This document shows positions 24,330 through 34,864 of a DNA stretch of 64,000 nt, piece by piece (the stretch's first letter is position 1; every line of letters begins with the position of its first letter). A program made the translations under genes and the position numbers. Source of the stretch: Calonectria ilicicola. Its lineage: Eukaryota > Ascomycota > Sordariomycetes > Hypocreales > Nectriaceae. The DNA lies in NCBI GenBank assembly GCA_020809705.1, contig CP085826.1, forward strand, positions 1,674,001 to 1,738,000, in the 5' to 3' direction. The notes below the pieces were generated by a model. The model did not search any database, was not told the DNA's origin, and was given only the letters and a program-made list of their open reading frames with translations.

Positions 24330-25263
24330 AGCTTCACAAATTGTGCACATTTGTTGGTGGCAGAAATAGTGGTGGTTGAAGGTGTGCACCCATTCAAGTG
24401 CTACTGCCAACAAGCAAGTAGCACAGCTGAGAGAAAGTATGGTGCTCTTTTAGAGACTCCCCTCTAGTTTTAAAGCATAATTAGCGTCTGAGAAATTTCA
24501 TCACTGGGACTTTCCATCCCCCCGACTACTCTTTTCTATTTTCCTGCTACTTGCACAGAATGGTCTTATCTGCCTGCACCTTGCGAAGGCGCTTGGTGGC
24601 ATTGGGCTTCTTGAGATGGACAGTTTTTAATCTGAGTAATCAGGAAGATATTCGGGGTTCAGCACAGTGCCTGAGTAATTCTTCGCCGTTCAACGGGGCG
24701 CGAGCTTATGAGAGCAAATATTTGATCTTCACGAGACGAGGTCGGCGACGGGTCTGGTGGAGCGGGTCGCCGACCGATTTCAGCGGGTCACGGTCGGGAG
24801 TATTATATCATCGTCGCGAAAACTCCCAACATTATTTTCTTGATCCACAGCGTCACTAGAAAGAATACTATACTGTAAAACTAATTATTTGAGAAGGTGT
24901 AGCTAATTGGTGTTTAAGCCGGGGCTTTTATGCAATGCATCAAGGAACCGGCACACTTTGTAACTTTGCCGGTGTGGTGTCGGGCTGGACATGCAAAGCC
25001 TAGAATCCTGGTGGAAGCTGACGTGAGAATCCAAACTACGGGATCCTCAATCACAGACCAACAAGCTGAAAACCGGAGCCTCTCAATTCTTTCGGCGATT
25101 CAGTAGATGAGCAGAGCCCTCGAGTATTTATAGTGAGAACTAATCTCTAAGTTGGTTTGGCTTTTTATTCCACCTCGTTCTTCACTCAGTAACATAGCTT
25201 TATCTGGATCGCTCTGTTCCACATTGGTTCAATTTTGTTGCATTTCGCATATATTCATTCACC
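24330..25263. other. Intergenic spacer and GST promoter
   Basis: No gene seen; a 102-codon plus-strand frame at 24551-24859 lacks any family character. A TATTTATA element at 25125-25132 lies ~130 bp before the GST start. Confidence 0.5.
25125..25132 (+). promoter_or_regulatory. TATA-like element of the GST gene
   Basis: TATTTATA, ~130 bp upstream of the ATG at 25264. Consensus and position only. Confidence 0.35.
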
Positions 25264-25929
25264 ATGCAGCCTATCATCCTGTATTCACATCAACTTGGCC
25301 CCAATCCATGGAAGGTTGCCCTCATGCTAGAGGAGCTTGAAATTCCTTATGAAACAAAATTTGTCACCTTCACCGATGTCAAAAAGGAGCCATATACTCT
25401 AATCAACCCAAACGGTCGACTGCCTGCCATTGAAGATCCCAACACGAACACTAAACTCTGGGAATCTGGTGCCATTGTCGAGTACCTGATTGATCAATAT
25501 GACAAGGAACACAAAATCAGCTTCGACACCACATCAGAGACGTACCAGGCAAAGCAATGGCTTTTCTTCCAGGTATCTGGTCAGGCTCCTTACTTCGGTC
25601 AAGCTTCTTGGTTCATAAACAACCCTCAGAAGATTCAAACCGCCATCGAACGTTATCGCAAAGAGATGCGCCGAGTCACCGGAGTCCTTGACAGTGTGTT
25701 GAGCACAAGGGACTGGCTTGTTGGAGACAAATGCAGCTACGCCGACTTGTGTTTCATCGCTTGGCAGCGGTGGGGCCCCAAATATTATGGCGACGGTCTG
25801 TACGAAGGTCTTCCTCATGTTAAGGCTTGGATGGACAGGATGCAAGAGCGCCCGGTGGTCAAGAAGGTAATGACGGATCAAGATGTTGTGGTTGCCGAAG
25901 TGCAAGCTTCTGGTCGCGTTATCACTTAG
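25264..25929 (+). CDS. Glutathione S-transferase (Ure2p/GST-theta-like)
   Basis: An intronless frame of 221 residues, the normal GST length. The N-terminal thioredoxin-like domain begins with ILYSHQLGPNPWKVALMLEE and contains the cis-Pro loop NGRLPAIEDP and the glutathione-binding ESGAIVEYL motif at about 69-77. The C-terminal helical domain includes the N-capping region LVGDKCSYADLCFIAW. It conjugates glutathione to electrophiles or reduces peroxides in the cytosol. The Ure2p-like branch shares this NPNGRLPAI arrangement, but there is no prion-type N-terminal extension here, so a nitrogen-regulatory role is not indicated. Its placement downstream of an acyl-CoA synthetase and an ABC exporter would suit detoxification. 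The ATG sits in a good CACCATG context. Confidence 0.92.
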   Translation: MQPIILYSHQLGPNPWKVALMLEELEIPYETKFVTFTDVKKEPYTLINPNGRLPAIEDPNTNTKLWESGAIVEYLIDQYDKEHKISFDTTSETYQAKQWLFFQVSGQAPYFGQASWFINNPQKIQTAIERYRKEMRRVTGVLDSVLSTRDWLVGDKCSYADLCFIAWQRWGPKYYGDGLYEGLPHVKAWMDRMQERPVVKKVMTDQDVVVAEVQASGRVIT

Positions 25930-26670
25930 TTAAAGGTATCATGTGCGAATTATCCTATCCATATATAGGCGTCATCGATATTCCCCTCAATAGTGCTTGT
26001 CTCAATCGAAACGAAGTTGGTTTGAGTTTTGTGATCTTAACCCTCGGCAGTGAATGGAACAGGTACATACGACCATAGCTCTTAGAAAATACGGGACCCT
26101 GTCAATAACCTGTCTACTCAATATTGACCCCCATTTTTAGAACCTTCTTATGGAACGAAGAGAGGAAATTAGAACGTTCCCGTTTTGTCAATGGCAATGT
26201 TCTATTAAAAGTCCAAAAATAAGCCACTATACCTACCTCACGCCACTAAATTAGAGGGCTAATTGGTAAAAATTGCTGATGAAAGCGATCGAGACCAAAG
26301 TATTGCACAACTACACACTTGACTCATAGCAGCTATTATTGCAAAGTAGCTTGAAATGTTATGGCTTGTTACCCTTGTTACTTGACGGGGCAAATGCACT
26401 TGAATTGTTTGTGGCGTTGCTTAGGGAATGCCTCGTTCGCTGCAGCTAACATTTCCTACCCCTGTAACTCATAGCTCGCTGATACGTTAGCTGAGGTGAT
26501 CACATATCTCCCAGGGCGCTAAGGAGAGTCTAGAACACTCAAGGCATATTGAGGAAAGACATCAAAATTAAAGATAAATATCTCATCAAGTTCCTCCAAA
26601 TTAATTTCTGTCCTTTTCGCCCTCAGTGCAATCTTAGCATCCCACCCGACCAACCAACCAATCGTTCAAA
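25930..26670. other. Intergenic spacer
   Basis: About 740 bp, fairly A+T-rich, with the upstream region of the secreted-protein gene. No gene seen. Confidence 0.5.
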
Positions 26671-27370
26671 ATGAAGGCTGCCTTTTTCTACGCGATTGCC
26701 CTGGCCGTTTCGGCCTTTGCCGCCCCTCACGTCGCCGAGAACCAAGTTGAGCGCGACCTCGAAATCATCGAGAAGCGTACCATCAATAACCCTAAAGATC
26801 TTGTCTCTGCTCTCGAGGTTGCAGTCAGTGCTGTTGTTGACCTCACTGTCGCTATTGGTGAGTTTATCTTTCGGATGCGCCCCGAAGTTTGAACTAACAA
26901 GTCTAGATACTTCTATTGGCAAGATTGGCACGGGAAAGGGCCAAATTTCGGCCGACACTGGCGCTATCATTGCTGAGTCTGGTCTCAAGAGTATCAACTT
27001 GGTTCTCACTGGTCTGTCCACCAAGATTAAGACCGCCGGCCATATTAAGGGCTCCTCCAAGGCGCAGGTGACTGTTGTCCTCAACCTTATGGTCAAGCTT
27101 GTCACCAAATTTATCGCCTGTGCGAAGAAGCTTGTCGTCGCTGTCGGCCTTCGAGCTGAGATCAAGTCTCTACTCAAGATTAGTTTCACTACCCTTGCCG
27201 ACATCGTGAGCCGTGTTTGCGGTCTCGTTCCCTCCATTGTTTCGAACCTTGTCAAGAATTGCACCTCCGCCATTGTCGGTGCTAGCACCAGTGCTCTAAA
27301 GCCCGTTCTCGGCAAGGCTTTTAGTTCTGTTGCTGGTTTCACTACCTGTGCCAAGCTTCATATTTCGTAA
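26671..27370 (+). CDS. Small secreted protein with Kex2-type processing site, effector-like
   Basis: Two exons, 26671-26857 and 26907-27370, separated by a 49-bp GTGAGT...TAG intron, give 216 residues. A signal peptide (MKAAFFYAIALAVSAFA) is followed by a short acidic propeptide ending in Lys-Arg at about 35-36 (EIIEKR), a likely Kex2 cleavage site. The mature ~180 residues are rich in Val, Ala, Ser and Lys with alternating hydrophobic/basic stretches and only four Cys (in FIACAKK, SRVCGLV, KNCTSAI and TTCAKL). The heptad-like hydrophobic spacing suggests a helical bundle. I do not recognise the family. It could be a surface-active or cell-wall protein or an effector; function is unassigned. 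The open frame has codon use like the neighbouring genes, and the exon join keeps phase. Confidence 0.75.
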
Positions 27371-29872
27371 ATTGCATGCGGTTTATGACCAACAGGATGG
27401 ATATTGGAACCATAACGAATCCCTTTGAGCACTAATTTATGTCATTTAATGAAACATGGTCTCTCCACTGCATTTGTTTGAACTTCCCTCCTGTTTCGTC
27501 ACGCTGAGTGAGGTGGCATGTAGATTACTATCACACAGCACCACAGACTAAGGTGTGGTGGCGTAGCAAAGGTCATGGAAATAGCCTCCCTTCCATTTGC
27601 CGTATTGCGGTCCGTAATTTTGCTCGCCTAACACCGTCAGTCACTGACATGCAAGTTCAACCATGTTGACCTCAAACCAATAACCAAGACAGACTCCGTC
27701 TGGTCCATGTGGCAAGTGCCCGCTGAGGTTAGTAGTTCAGCTAGCGTCTTAGTTTTCAGGCTAATGACCACTAAGTCAAGCCAATATTGGAAATGCTAGG
27801 CCTTGCATGGTAAAAGCGCAAAATGGCTGCCGCTCTGTCGAATGATCGAAGTGCCGATTAGCCGAAGGCTGCGATGTGATGCCGCAAGGGAGGAGCCCTC
27901 GTGCTTGCGAGTCGTCGGAGGGCCTGCTTGGAGCGTAAGAAAAGAGACAGCTTAAACTAGGAAAATTGAAGGCTTCCGTTATTTCCATTTATGTACCTCT
28001 ACGGCTATAGCTGGTAATAAATGCGAGACCTTTGCCCTTTGGGACTTTGTCCAAGCCGGTCATCCTGCAGCTGGTCGCTCGTGCTCATCACTGGACGTGT
28101 TGGTGGGGGCTCCGTTGTGAGGCCCTTGATTGGTGCTAGCCGCAAGGGTTCAGGCTGGGCTGAAGCCGTGGCTGGCCGATGGCGTTTAGCAGCGAGTTGG
28201 AGAGCATAGGACACCCAAATCTTTCTACGAATCATGCAGGTTTAAAAATGCGCTAAATGAGAGCGGTAGTGGACAATACTGTGCCAATGATTCATGCCAT
28301 TGGCGTTAAGTCAGTTCCTTCAAATTAGTAAACATAGTCATCCTAACAGTTGTGGTGATCTTTTCAGATTACGGAACGAGAGTAAATGATTCTCTGGGTT
28401 TTCAACTCGCAACTTGGTACTCCAACTTGTCTCAGACTCACAAAAGACAAAAGTAATTGATTATCCAACAGATCCTACTTAACTATCCAGTCACCTTTAT
28501 TCCAAAATGATATCTGCCTCATTGCAATAAATGCTTTATTTATGGATTTCAAGTTAAAAGAAAATGCACAATAAATAGTTAAGCAGCAGCAGACTTCCTA
28601 AAAGGACGTAATACAAAAACATGAAATTCACGACAAGTTAAACAAGAATTTGTATGGCCATTCTGGAGTTTGTCCTGGCTAAAGGAATAACCAGCTTCAA
28701 ACAGTATTATTACTAATATCAAGATCCCCCAGATCCCTTCATTCCAGTAAGTGTTTCCCAAGTGATTTCCTCATATCTACTAGGATGCTGGTAAAACTGG
28801 TCTTGGCTTAATTGGGACATATCGAATCTCGTATTTTCTCTTTTATTGTTCTCATTTTCAGCTTCACTTTCAATCATCGACTTGAAATTTTGACCTAGTT
28901 GACCCAATATTCTCCTACGAGATATCTGGTCAACCCGAGTAAGAATTTTTGGGCAGCGAATGCGGGCTTGTTTGAGTTAGAGCTAATTCGAAATCCCGCA
29001 AATGGCTGATATCAGACTTCTGGGGGAGCATCATCAAAAACACACCTGATGTAATGACAGTCGATGCATGCACCTAAAACAGGGAACGCTTGCCTTTCGT
29101 CTGGCCAACAGATTCCTGAAGCAGCAACCAACAACGATGGAAGTTGGCCGACACTTGCGTTCTTGTCGTATATCGGAAAGCAATGGTGGAATTCTTCTTC
29201 AAGCACCTGCATAATACGGTATGCAACCGAAATGTGCAGCGCAAAGGGTCTTAGTTACAGCAAGCCTAATAACAATATCACTTTTACACATTCTCTCAGT
29301 TCAACAGCTATCACAAGCTGACGAACAAGCCTTAGCTACAGGGAGGATGCTTATTACACAAAACGGGATGTCAAAGACAAAATTCCTATCTTTAAAAGAA
29401 TTATGCTGGATTGGCGGAAGTTTCAGAACATAGCCACAGTGGGATTTGCTAATGCAGGCTTCTCGGAGACTCCGGATACAGCGTACGCGTACGGCATCTT
29501 ACAAAGCTACCTTATATTTTAAGTGTTCTCGTGAGTTGACCCGGTACGGATGCTTTTTATATCCATTACTGCCGCAAGAAACACGGATGACGCACTGATT
29601 GTGCGTGAAACGTTAATAGTGGTTGCCAAGCATGGGGTACGGAGAAAGCGCAATGCTTATCTCCGACCTTAATTTGAATGACATGGGTCTTAGTTTTCTC
29701 CCTACCAATTCTGTTATAATTAAAGGCGGACGACTAATATCAGACGACATAGCAGCAACTGCCCTCATGCATCTTGTCATATTGTACTCAGCACTCAGTA
29801 CCTCTGCATTCTCTCTCTGCCCTAACTAGCATACGCCACTTCGAGCATTTCATACCTCTCAGTAAAGCCAAT
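27371..29872. other. Decayed spacer with coding relics on the minus strand
   Basis: About 2.5 kb without an intact gene. The minus strand has fragments that look once-coding: a frame running from about 28,980 down to 28719 (RILGQLGQNFKSMIESEAEN, FDMSQLSQDQFYQHPSRYEE), a second at 28579-28761 with a hydrophobic segment and CLTCREFHVFVLRPF, and a third at 29012-29212. Stops and frame changes separate them and I cannot build a phase-consistent gene. The family is not recognised; a dead gene or element remnant is the best guess. Confidence 0.45.
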
Positions 29873-31516
29873 ATGTTAAGAATATTGGCTCCTCTTCTTT
29901 TAAGTCCTTGCTTAGCAGCTGCCCTGACAAGCTCTCGCACCGGTCTCGTGCCTGTATGTTCAATGCTCAGTCCATGGGGCTCCCAGACCTGCGAATTTCT
30001 GCGTATCAGTTTCGCTAACTTCTGTCAACTATCCAGTGCGATGCTCTTTTCGAAAACAATCTCGGAGAGCGTGTTCTTCTCGCTACGGACAACGGCTATG
30101 AGGAACGCCTCGGGACTTACTGGTCCGTCAGTGCTCGCCTCAAGCCGTGGTGCATTGTGCAACCCCAAACAGCAGACGAAGTATCGAAAGTTCTTCGGAC
30201 ACTACTTGGTGCTGGGGCAGGCGCAGGCAGTTGGCACATAGCAGTCCGTGGAGGCGGCCATAATCACTGGGCCGGTTCCAATAATATCGCTAACGGAGTG
30301 ACCATTGACTTGGGTTTCCTCAACCAAACTGAGTACAACATGTCTAGCAAAATCGCTTCTGTTGGAGCCGGAGCTCTTTGGAACTCTGCTTACGCAGAGT
30401 TGGCCGAGCACGGTGTCAGTTTGGTTGGCAGTCGCGCAGGAGGAGTGGGTGTCAGCGGATTTCTACTCGGTGGCGGCAACTCATATTATACAGGCCGGCG
30501 TGGCTTCGGATGTGACAATGTTGTCAACTACGAGATTGTCCTGTCTGATGGTAGAATTATCAATGCCAACAATACATCACATGGGGATTTGTATCGCGCT
30601 CTGAAAGGCGGCGGCAGCAACTTCGGCATCGTTACTCGCTTCGACCTCGAGACATTCCCAGAGAAGAATCTTTACGGCGGCTCGCGTACGGTAAGCACCA
30701 ACTATACTGACGAAATTCTCAATGCAGTAATCAGCTTCGCCAATCACAACGAGTCGGCGGCCGATGATTCATTCACACCTACGTTCATCTATAACACTGC
30801 GATCGCTCCGGATGTTATCATTGATGCCTCAATCTTGAATGTGGAGGGCCTTAGAAATACCACAGGGTTCAACGAGGTTTCCAGTATTCCTGCGATTTCT
30901 GAAGACTTGCAGAGCAGGAGTCTGGTTTCGCTTGCATCTGAGTCTACGGTTGATGGTACAAGCAGGTAAGCCGCATCCGTCCCTACAATATACCAAGTGA
31001 TTTATTAACCCTAGTGACAGAAGTATATGGCTCACATTGACCTTCAAGGCCAATCCCGTAGTTCTTCGCCGCGTTGTTGAAAGATGGGAACAGTTCGTTA
31101 CCCAGATGCGGGAGGCGATGTCAGCGGACGACTTTCAGACACAAATGAACTTCCAACATCTTCCTACATTCTATGGCAGGAGCAGGCGGGGAGGCAATGT
31201 TCTTGGTCTTGACTCGGCTCTGACAGATAACTCTGTGCTGTGGGTTAACATCGTCAATGTGCAGACTGCGGAGCAAGAAGCAATTGCACGACTTCTCACC
31301 AACACGCTACGTGCTGAGCTAGAAGACTTTGCTATCTCTCAAGATTCCAACGTTCGATTCCGTTACCTCAACTATGCAGAGCCATCACAAGACCCCTTGG
31401 GTGGCTATGGTGTCGATAATGCTCAGTACATTCGCGATGTTGCGAGCAAGTACGATCCAGACGGACTCTTTCAGACGCGGATTCCCGGAGGGTTTAAGAT
31501 TTCTAGGGTTGGTTAA
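29873..31516 (+). CDS. Secreted FAD-linked oxidase, berberine-bridge-enzyme/6-hydroxynicotine-oxidase type
   Basis: Three exons, 29873-29953, 30037-30965 and 31015-31516, give 503 residues; introns are 83 bp (GTATGT donor, GCTAAC branch site) and 49 bp. Exon 1 alone encodes the signal peptide (MLRILAPLLLSPCLAAAL). The FAD-binding PCMH domain follows, with the RGGGHNHWAG motif, whose His is the usual covalent flavin attachment site, then GVGVSGFLLGGGNSYYTGRRG and GFGCDNVVNYEIVLSDG. The GGGSNFGIVTRF segment and the C-terminal BBE segment (VASKYDPDGLFQTRIPGGFK) are standard. Such enzymes oxidise alcohols, sugars or alkaloids using oxygen, and many serve in secondary metabolism. A secreted SMP-30-like propeller lies next door. 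The substrate is unknown. Confidence 0.92.
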
Positions 31517-32395
31517 AGTTGACTTTATCGTTAGTCGAATTGTCGGATGCTAAAGGCTTGAGTTACGTGATTTCAAGTAGACGGGCGTAAACCTCAACTA
31601 GATAGTGAGCCTTAACCGCCCCTATAAGGTGCTATTAAATTAAAATTGATTTGAATTTTTATTTATATTATAACTTAGACTAACCTGACTAGTGAAGCCT
31701 CTAGTAGAAGGCTAGATGACTGACTTTTGTACTTAATAAATTATACTTATCAATACCTGCTAGGTTAACTAAGCTATTATACTGGGGTTACTTGAACTCT
31801 TACCTCTTCTTTAAAGAGGTTGTAATATAACTTATATCTTTATAGTTAGTCATATACCAATCGCATGTTCTTGGGGGTGTAAGAAAGCTGACTCGGCGAA
31901 GTTGTATTGCGCCTAGATGTTGCAAAGCCCTTTCACAGATACCTTGTCAACTATCTCGCTCAGGAGAAAATGTCGAAAGCGACTCCTGACGTTAAACGCT
32001 ACGGGGCTTTGAGGAAACTACGCGACCTGCTCTTCTACTCTAGCTAATCGCGTGAGCTAGGCGAGCTCCATTTACCCTATTAGAGATTTTCTTTTTCTTT
32101 TTCCCGCATGTGGTTGAAAGCAATATGTAAATTTCCGTCTATTTCTCTTGCCCTTCGTTTCTTCTAGCTGCAAAGACTACTTTAAAGGTTCTCAAAGGGG
32201 AAAGTACAATATATCCAATGTAGAATGTCGTGATTATCTTATTTACGAGGTATCAAGACCGTGTCCCAAACCCTAAGGGTACTATTGTCAACTCTTATGC
32301 AGTGTGTATATAGGTGACTGTCTCCTCCTTTGAGAGGTAGCTCAGACTTGGTTGCCCAAGGAGCACTCTGATTAACTCTTATGCAGTTTTATCAA
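31517..32395. other. A+T-rich spacer between convergent genes
   Basis: About 880 bp separating the 3' ends of the oxidase and the SMP-30-like genes. The first ~300 bp (31,600-31,870) is TA-rich with many CTAG/TTAA steps, as in mildly RIP-affected DNA. No gene seen. Confidence 0.5.
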
Positions 32396-33358
32396 TTACG
32401 GTTTGTTCATCAACCTGACCGCTACGATCTTGGCTGGCTCCACGATTGTCCCATTGATAGGAGTCGGTATTCCACCATTGGTAGTCACATATACAACAAG
32501 CCCGTCCTTTCCGGTCGATCCAAATCGTGCTGAGGTACCACCTGCAACTTCCAAGCTACCAGCAGAACCTGCAATGGTAGTTGTGCGTCCATTGGCGTCC
32601 ACTTGAATGATCTGATTGAGACCCATGGTTGCAATGTAAGCCGTACCATCTGGCGCTAGCGCAAAATCGTCCATGGAGATTCCCGTTGCAATGGTTTTGA
32701 CTGGCCCGTTAGAGGTGGCATCCTTATTGAGGGGAACGCGGAAGAAAGTTTGGTTTGCTGTGCTCGCGTAGTATAAGAATTTGTTCTGCACTCTAATTCC
32801 GTTTACCCCTGCATAATCTGAGCCGGAGAGAACAGTGACTGAGGTACCTGTGTTAACATCGACTTTGTATACCACTCCAAGGTTGATGTCAGAGACTAGG
32901 ACCTCTTTATCGCTCCAGGTAGTGATGCCGTTAATTAACGATGCCTCTTGCATGGCCGTGATCAGCTGAAGAATTGGAGGCGTTTGATTGAGGTCAAGCT
33001 TGAAGAGCTTCATAGAACCAGGCTCAAGTCCCATTGGATTGACAGTCAAGTTGCCGGCACCAAATACGAAGACATTAGGCCTGTGCTCTGTGATCCCGAT
33101 TGTACTGAGAACGCCTGGGACCGTGACAAAACAGCGACCCTGTCTGGACAAAGGATCGACGAGCCAAAGTTCTGGCGCATCCAGTCTTGTTGCCAGAATA
33201 TCCCCAGTGGATCGAGTTGCTAGATTTTCAAACCAGGTTCCATTGCGGTCCAGTTGAAAGACCGTGGATACCTTGGACAGAGGCTGGTGAACTGGCTGCG
33301 CGTGGCAAGCCACTAGTAGGGATGCTACTAGGGCAGGAAAAAAGATATGGATCATCAT
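32396..33358 (-). CDS. Secreted SMP-30/gluconolactonase-like beta-propeller protein
   Basis: One exon on the minus strand, 320 residues. The frame is open upstream to 33541, but the ATG at 33358 starts a clear signal peptide (MMIHIFFPALVASLLVACHA) and has a TATA-like element ~70 bp upstream, so that start is chosen. The repeats read as propeller blades: RSTGDILATRLDAPELWLVD, NGITTWSDKEVLVSDINLG, SMDDFALAPDGTAYIATMG and FGSTGKDGLVVYVTTNGG. This is the SMP-30/SGL or TolB-like six-bladed type seen in lactonases and strictosidine-synthase-like proteins. Several N-x-S/T sites (NGTW, NLTV, NQTF, NGTI) fit secretion. Whether it is an enzyme is not certain, since metal ligands cannot be placed with confidence. 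It is convergent with the FAD-linked oxidase gene, a possible partner. Confidence 0.78.
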   Translation of the reverse strand: MMIHIFFPALVASLLVACHAQPVHQPLSKVSTVFQLDRNGTWFENLATRSTGDILATRLDAPELWLVDPLSRQGRCFVTVPGVLSTIGITEHRPNVFVFGAGNLTVNPMGLEPGSMKLFKLDLNQTPPILQLITAMQEASLINGITTWSDKEVLVSDINLGVVYKVDVNTGTSVTVLSGSDYAGVNGIRVQNKFLYYASTANQTFFRVPLNKDATSNGPVKTIATGISMDDFALAPDGTAYIATMGLNQIIQVDANGRTTTIAGSAGSLEVAGGTSARFGSTGKDGLVVYVTTNGGIPTPINGTIVEPAKIVAVRLMNKP

Positions 33359-33896
33359 TGTAGGAACTGAGGCTGTATAGGTGATCTGAAGCAATAAGTG
33401 AGGAATTTTAGACAAACCGTATGTACTTATATACATAAACCTCCCTGGGTCCCTCAGGATTGAACCAGATTCGGAACACGGATATGCATAGGAATATGAT
33501 TGCGGGTTTGAAGAGGACTCCGGACCGAGTGTAGTCGTCACAAGGCCTACCGTTACTGTGGAATTTTAATTTTTTAGTGTAATCAAATTAACCCGGATGA
33601 TTTTTACACCCGCCAATTAGGTAATCCATTGTACTTCTATTGCAATACGATCGCTGCATGGATGATGAATAGTAGGTTTAATCGGATCGGAGAGATAATC
33701 ATGCTTAAATCCGACACGAACGGAATTAGCTTTTGAGCTTAACCCGAACGTGAAACAAGGATCTCTTTCAACCATCGAAACCACAGACAGCTTAAAAGGC
33801 ATTGGGGCCATGTATTGATAATACCCCTCCAGCGTACTCCGTGTTAAATAAGATTCTCTATATCTCAAGTGATCGCCATCTACGTTACCCCTAAAC
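33359..33896. other. Intergenic spacer with SMP-30-like gene promoter
   Basis: It contains the upstream region of the SMP-30-like gene and the 3' region of the aquaporin gene. Open-frame extensions of both genes reach in but are not supported as coding. Confidence 0.5.
33426..33433 (-). promoter_or_regulatory. TATA-like element of the SMP-30-like gene
   Basis: On the minus strand it reads TATATAAG, ~70 bp before the ATG at 33358. It supports the shorter start. Confidence 0.4.
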
Positions 33897-34864
33897 TTAT
33901 ACATTGACGTTCTCGTCGCGGTGAACTGTGGACTTTTCCGGATTTTTTGGGTATCCAGCGTCTTGCCCAGGATTAGCTTCCTCGTATAGTGCCCATTTAT
34001 TAAATCGGTAATATGCAGCAGCCAGCAACGCGCCAAGAGCTGGCCCAATCCAGTAAATCCAGTGATATCCAGGGAAACTTTTACCAGCCACAGCACAGCC
34101 AAAGCTACGCACAGGATTAACAGAGCCGCCGGTGACAGGCACCCCTGGAAAAATGTGTGATCAGAAAGTGTTGTGACAAGCATTTCGGTGTAATGAGTAT
34201 CGTTGAACGTACCTGGGATCAGGGTAACAAACAGGGCAAGGCCAATACCAATTGGAGCTATAAAGGTGTCTTTGGATTTTTCGGCGGCAAGCATCAGAAC
34301 AACAAATACCAATTCGGCGGTGAAGAACATCTCAAGGAACACGCCGCGGGCAATAGAAGTGTCAGGTCCGAGTGTTGTGTTCACCTGTGAGATGTGTCCT
34401 GGGAACATTGCGTGAACAAGTGCGCCGGCACACATGGAGCCGAGCAGTTGTGCCGGAAAGAGAAACGCAGCTCGCATCCAGGGAAGTTGCTTCCCAAGGC
34501 AGAGACCTAATGTTACCTATCACGCTAATAAGAGCTTTGCTTCACGGTTAGTTGAGGGAAGTATGCATACAGCTGGGTTGAATAGTCCGCCACTAATTCG
34601 GTAGAAAGCCCATGCATTGACTAGCAACGAAAAGCCATACGACAGGGCAATTAAGATACCGGCAGTGCTTGATATCCCACCATTTCCTTCTGTATCCCTT
34701 GTTTGCAAGGCAACCATGAGATTTCCAGCGTAGCCAAAGTAAAGGAAGAAAAATGTGCCAACGAACTCGCTGGTAGCGGCGACAATATGGCCACCAAATG
34801 TGCTGAGGTGGCGCTGCGGATGGCTCGTGGAGTTGTGATGTTCGGTTGCGAAGAGGGGTGGCAT
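33897..34864 (-). CDS. Aquaporin (MIP family) with variant second NPA motif
   Basis: Three exons, 34864-34571, 34516-34213 and 34144-33897, give 281 residues; introns are 54 and 68 bp. Six membrane segments and the two half-helix loops are present. Intron 1 falls inside the first NPA loop, rebuilding [12 protein letters not shown] exactly. The second loop reads [11 protein letters not shown]: the third position is Val rather than Ala, while the selectivity-filter Arg is kept. AEFVGTF-type TM1 ([16 protein letters not shown]) and the compact loop E suggest an orthodox water channel rather than an aquaglyceroporin, which would have a longer loop E with a GLP-type Asp. It is probably in the plasma membrane. 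If intron 2 is retained, the frame runs on to 33617 with an unrelated tail; that is not preferred because the spliced form restores the loop E consensus. Confidence 0.92.

Noticed and set aside
16511..25929. Secondary-metabolite gene cluster
   Set aside because: Transporter, CoA ligase and GST are present, but no PKS, NRPS, terpene synthase or DMATS core enzyme is visible anywhere in the window.
33400..33480. Possible tRNA T-arm-like sequence (GGTTCAATCC on the minus strand)
   Set aside because: The flanking bases do not form the T stem, acceptor stem or anticodon arm.
33359..33541. N-terminal extension of the SMP-30-like protein
   Set aside because: It would bury a strong signal peptide 61 residues inside the protein, and a TATA-like element lies within the extension.
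33617..34477. 286-codon minus-strand frame through the aquaporin gene
   Set aside because: It reads through intron 2 and out of frame afterwards, destroying the second pore loop; the spliced model restores it.
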